DNA of 13,547 nucleotides, taken from Actinomycetes bacterium. GTDB lineage: Bacteria; Actinomycetota; Actinomycetes; Actinomycetales; Cellulomonadaceae. The notes below the pieces were generated by a model. It made no database searches and was not told where the DNA came from. It saw only the letters and a list, made by a program, of their open reading frames with translations. A program made the translations under genes and the position numbers. The stretch's first letter is position 1. Each line of letters starts with the position of its first letter. The stretch covers positions 1 to 13,547 of the forward strand of contig JAEWYD010000150.1 in the NCBI GenBank assembly GCA_023462275.1, given 5' to 3'. Of this stretch, positions 13,215 to 13,547 are shown piece by piece.

Positions 13215-13228
13215 GGCGCGCTCAGGCG
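13208..13228. terminator. Convergent hairpin between the sensor gene and nadB
   Basis: 8-bp perfect stem cgcctgag (13208-13215) with ctcaggcg (13221-13228) and a 5-nt loop. It contains the stop codons of both convergent genes, which are only 7 bp apart, and may serve as a compact shared terminator. Confidence 0.55.
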
Positions 13229-13547
13229 CGCACGTCCGACGACGTCCGGCCCGCCCGGTCGCCCGTCGACCGCTCGCCCGTCAACCGCTCGGGGCCCGCC
13301 ACCGGCGCGCGGTCGATGCGCAGCTCCCCCGCCGGGTCCACGGACGCCACCAGCCGCACCAGCCAGGCGTCGTCGCGGGCGGGGAAGTCCTCGCGGTAGT
13401 GCCCGCCGCGGCTCTCCTCGCGCGCCAAGGCCGTCGCCGTCAGCGCCGACGCGACCTGGTGGATGTTCGTCGTCTCCCACTCGGCCGTCTGCGGCGCGGC
13501 GACGACCCCGGGCGCCGCCTCCGGCGTCGTCGGCACCGTCGCCAGGC
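13222..13547 (-). CDS. nadB: L-aspartate oxidase, C-terminal end (5' end outside the window)
   Basis: Only the last 108 codons are present, open to the window edge. The helical C-terminal segment characteristic of NadB and the fumarate reductase/succinate dehydrogenase flavoproteins is clear: AEWETTNIHQVASALTATAL then AREESRGGHYREDFPARDD, with the active-site arginine in the ESRGGHYREDFP block. NadB oxidises L-aspartate to iminoaspartate, which NadA condenses into quinolinate for NadC. The tail after LVASVDPAGELRIDRAP is Arg/Gly-rich and poorly conserved (ERLTGERSTGDRAGRTSS). The flavin domain lies outside this window. It is on the same strand as nadC, the next minus-strand gene. Confidence 0.92.
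   Translation of the reverse strand, partial: LATVPTTPEAAPGVVAAPQTAEWETTNIHQVASALTATALAREESRGGHYREDFPARDDAWLVRLVASVDPAGELRIDRAPVAGPERLTGERSTGDRAGRTSSDVRA

Noticed and set aside
1..13547. CRISPR arrays, tRNA or rRNA genes, insertion sequences, prophage or defence genes
   Set aside because: No spaced direct repeats, tRNA-like cloverleaf, transposase motifs or integrase genes were seen by reading both strands.

Overview
The window comes from a very GC-rich actinobacterium. It carries Lsr2, a Streptomyces-type xylose isomerase, actinobacterial nadB/nadC/lysS genes, GTG starts, 4-bp GTGA gene overlaps and TAnnnT -10 hexamers. The overall look is of a Cellulomonas-like Micrococcales; this assignment is inference from gene content and style, not a database result.

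Positions 1-9547 form a sugar (xylose) uptake and catabolism island. On the minus strand are a partial beta-propeller lactonase (1-783) and a three-gene ABC importer, chvE-mmsA-mmsB (4879 down to 859). A ROK-family repressor (xylR, 6727-5522, minus) lies divergently next to xylA-xylB (6841-9547, plus). The importer would bring in xylose or related monosaccharides, XylA isomerises xylose to xylulose, and XylB phosphorylates xylulose for the pentose phosphate pathway. Three near-identical operators (AGATTTGTTG-N4-GCTGAACnTA) explain the regulation. One sits on the xylA promoter, one on the chvE promoter, and a third lies 464 bp further upstream of chvE, where no gene starts. At all three the promoter -10 hexamer is embedded in the operator half-site. 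The third promoter would transcribe a strongly structured, apparently non-coding leader or small RNA. Perfect long hairpins sit between chvE and mmsA and between xylA and xylB.

Positions 9548-13547 are a conserved housekeeping block, mostly on the minus strand: nadB (3' end only), nadC, lysS, a 54-residue one-helix membrane protein and lsr2. nadC and lysS overlap by 4 bp. A CsoR/DUF156-type sensor gene on the plus strand sits between nadB and nadC. It keeps two cysteines but lacks the copper-ligand histidine, so a persulfide or other thiol-type sensor is more likely than a copper sensor.

Four genes (lactonase, xylR, the small membrane protein, nadC) have a TAGGnT hexamer ending 6-7 nt before the start codon and no clear Shine-Dalgarno sequence, which suggests leaderless transcripts. 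I see no tRNA, rRNA, CRISPR array or insertion sequence.
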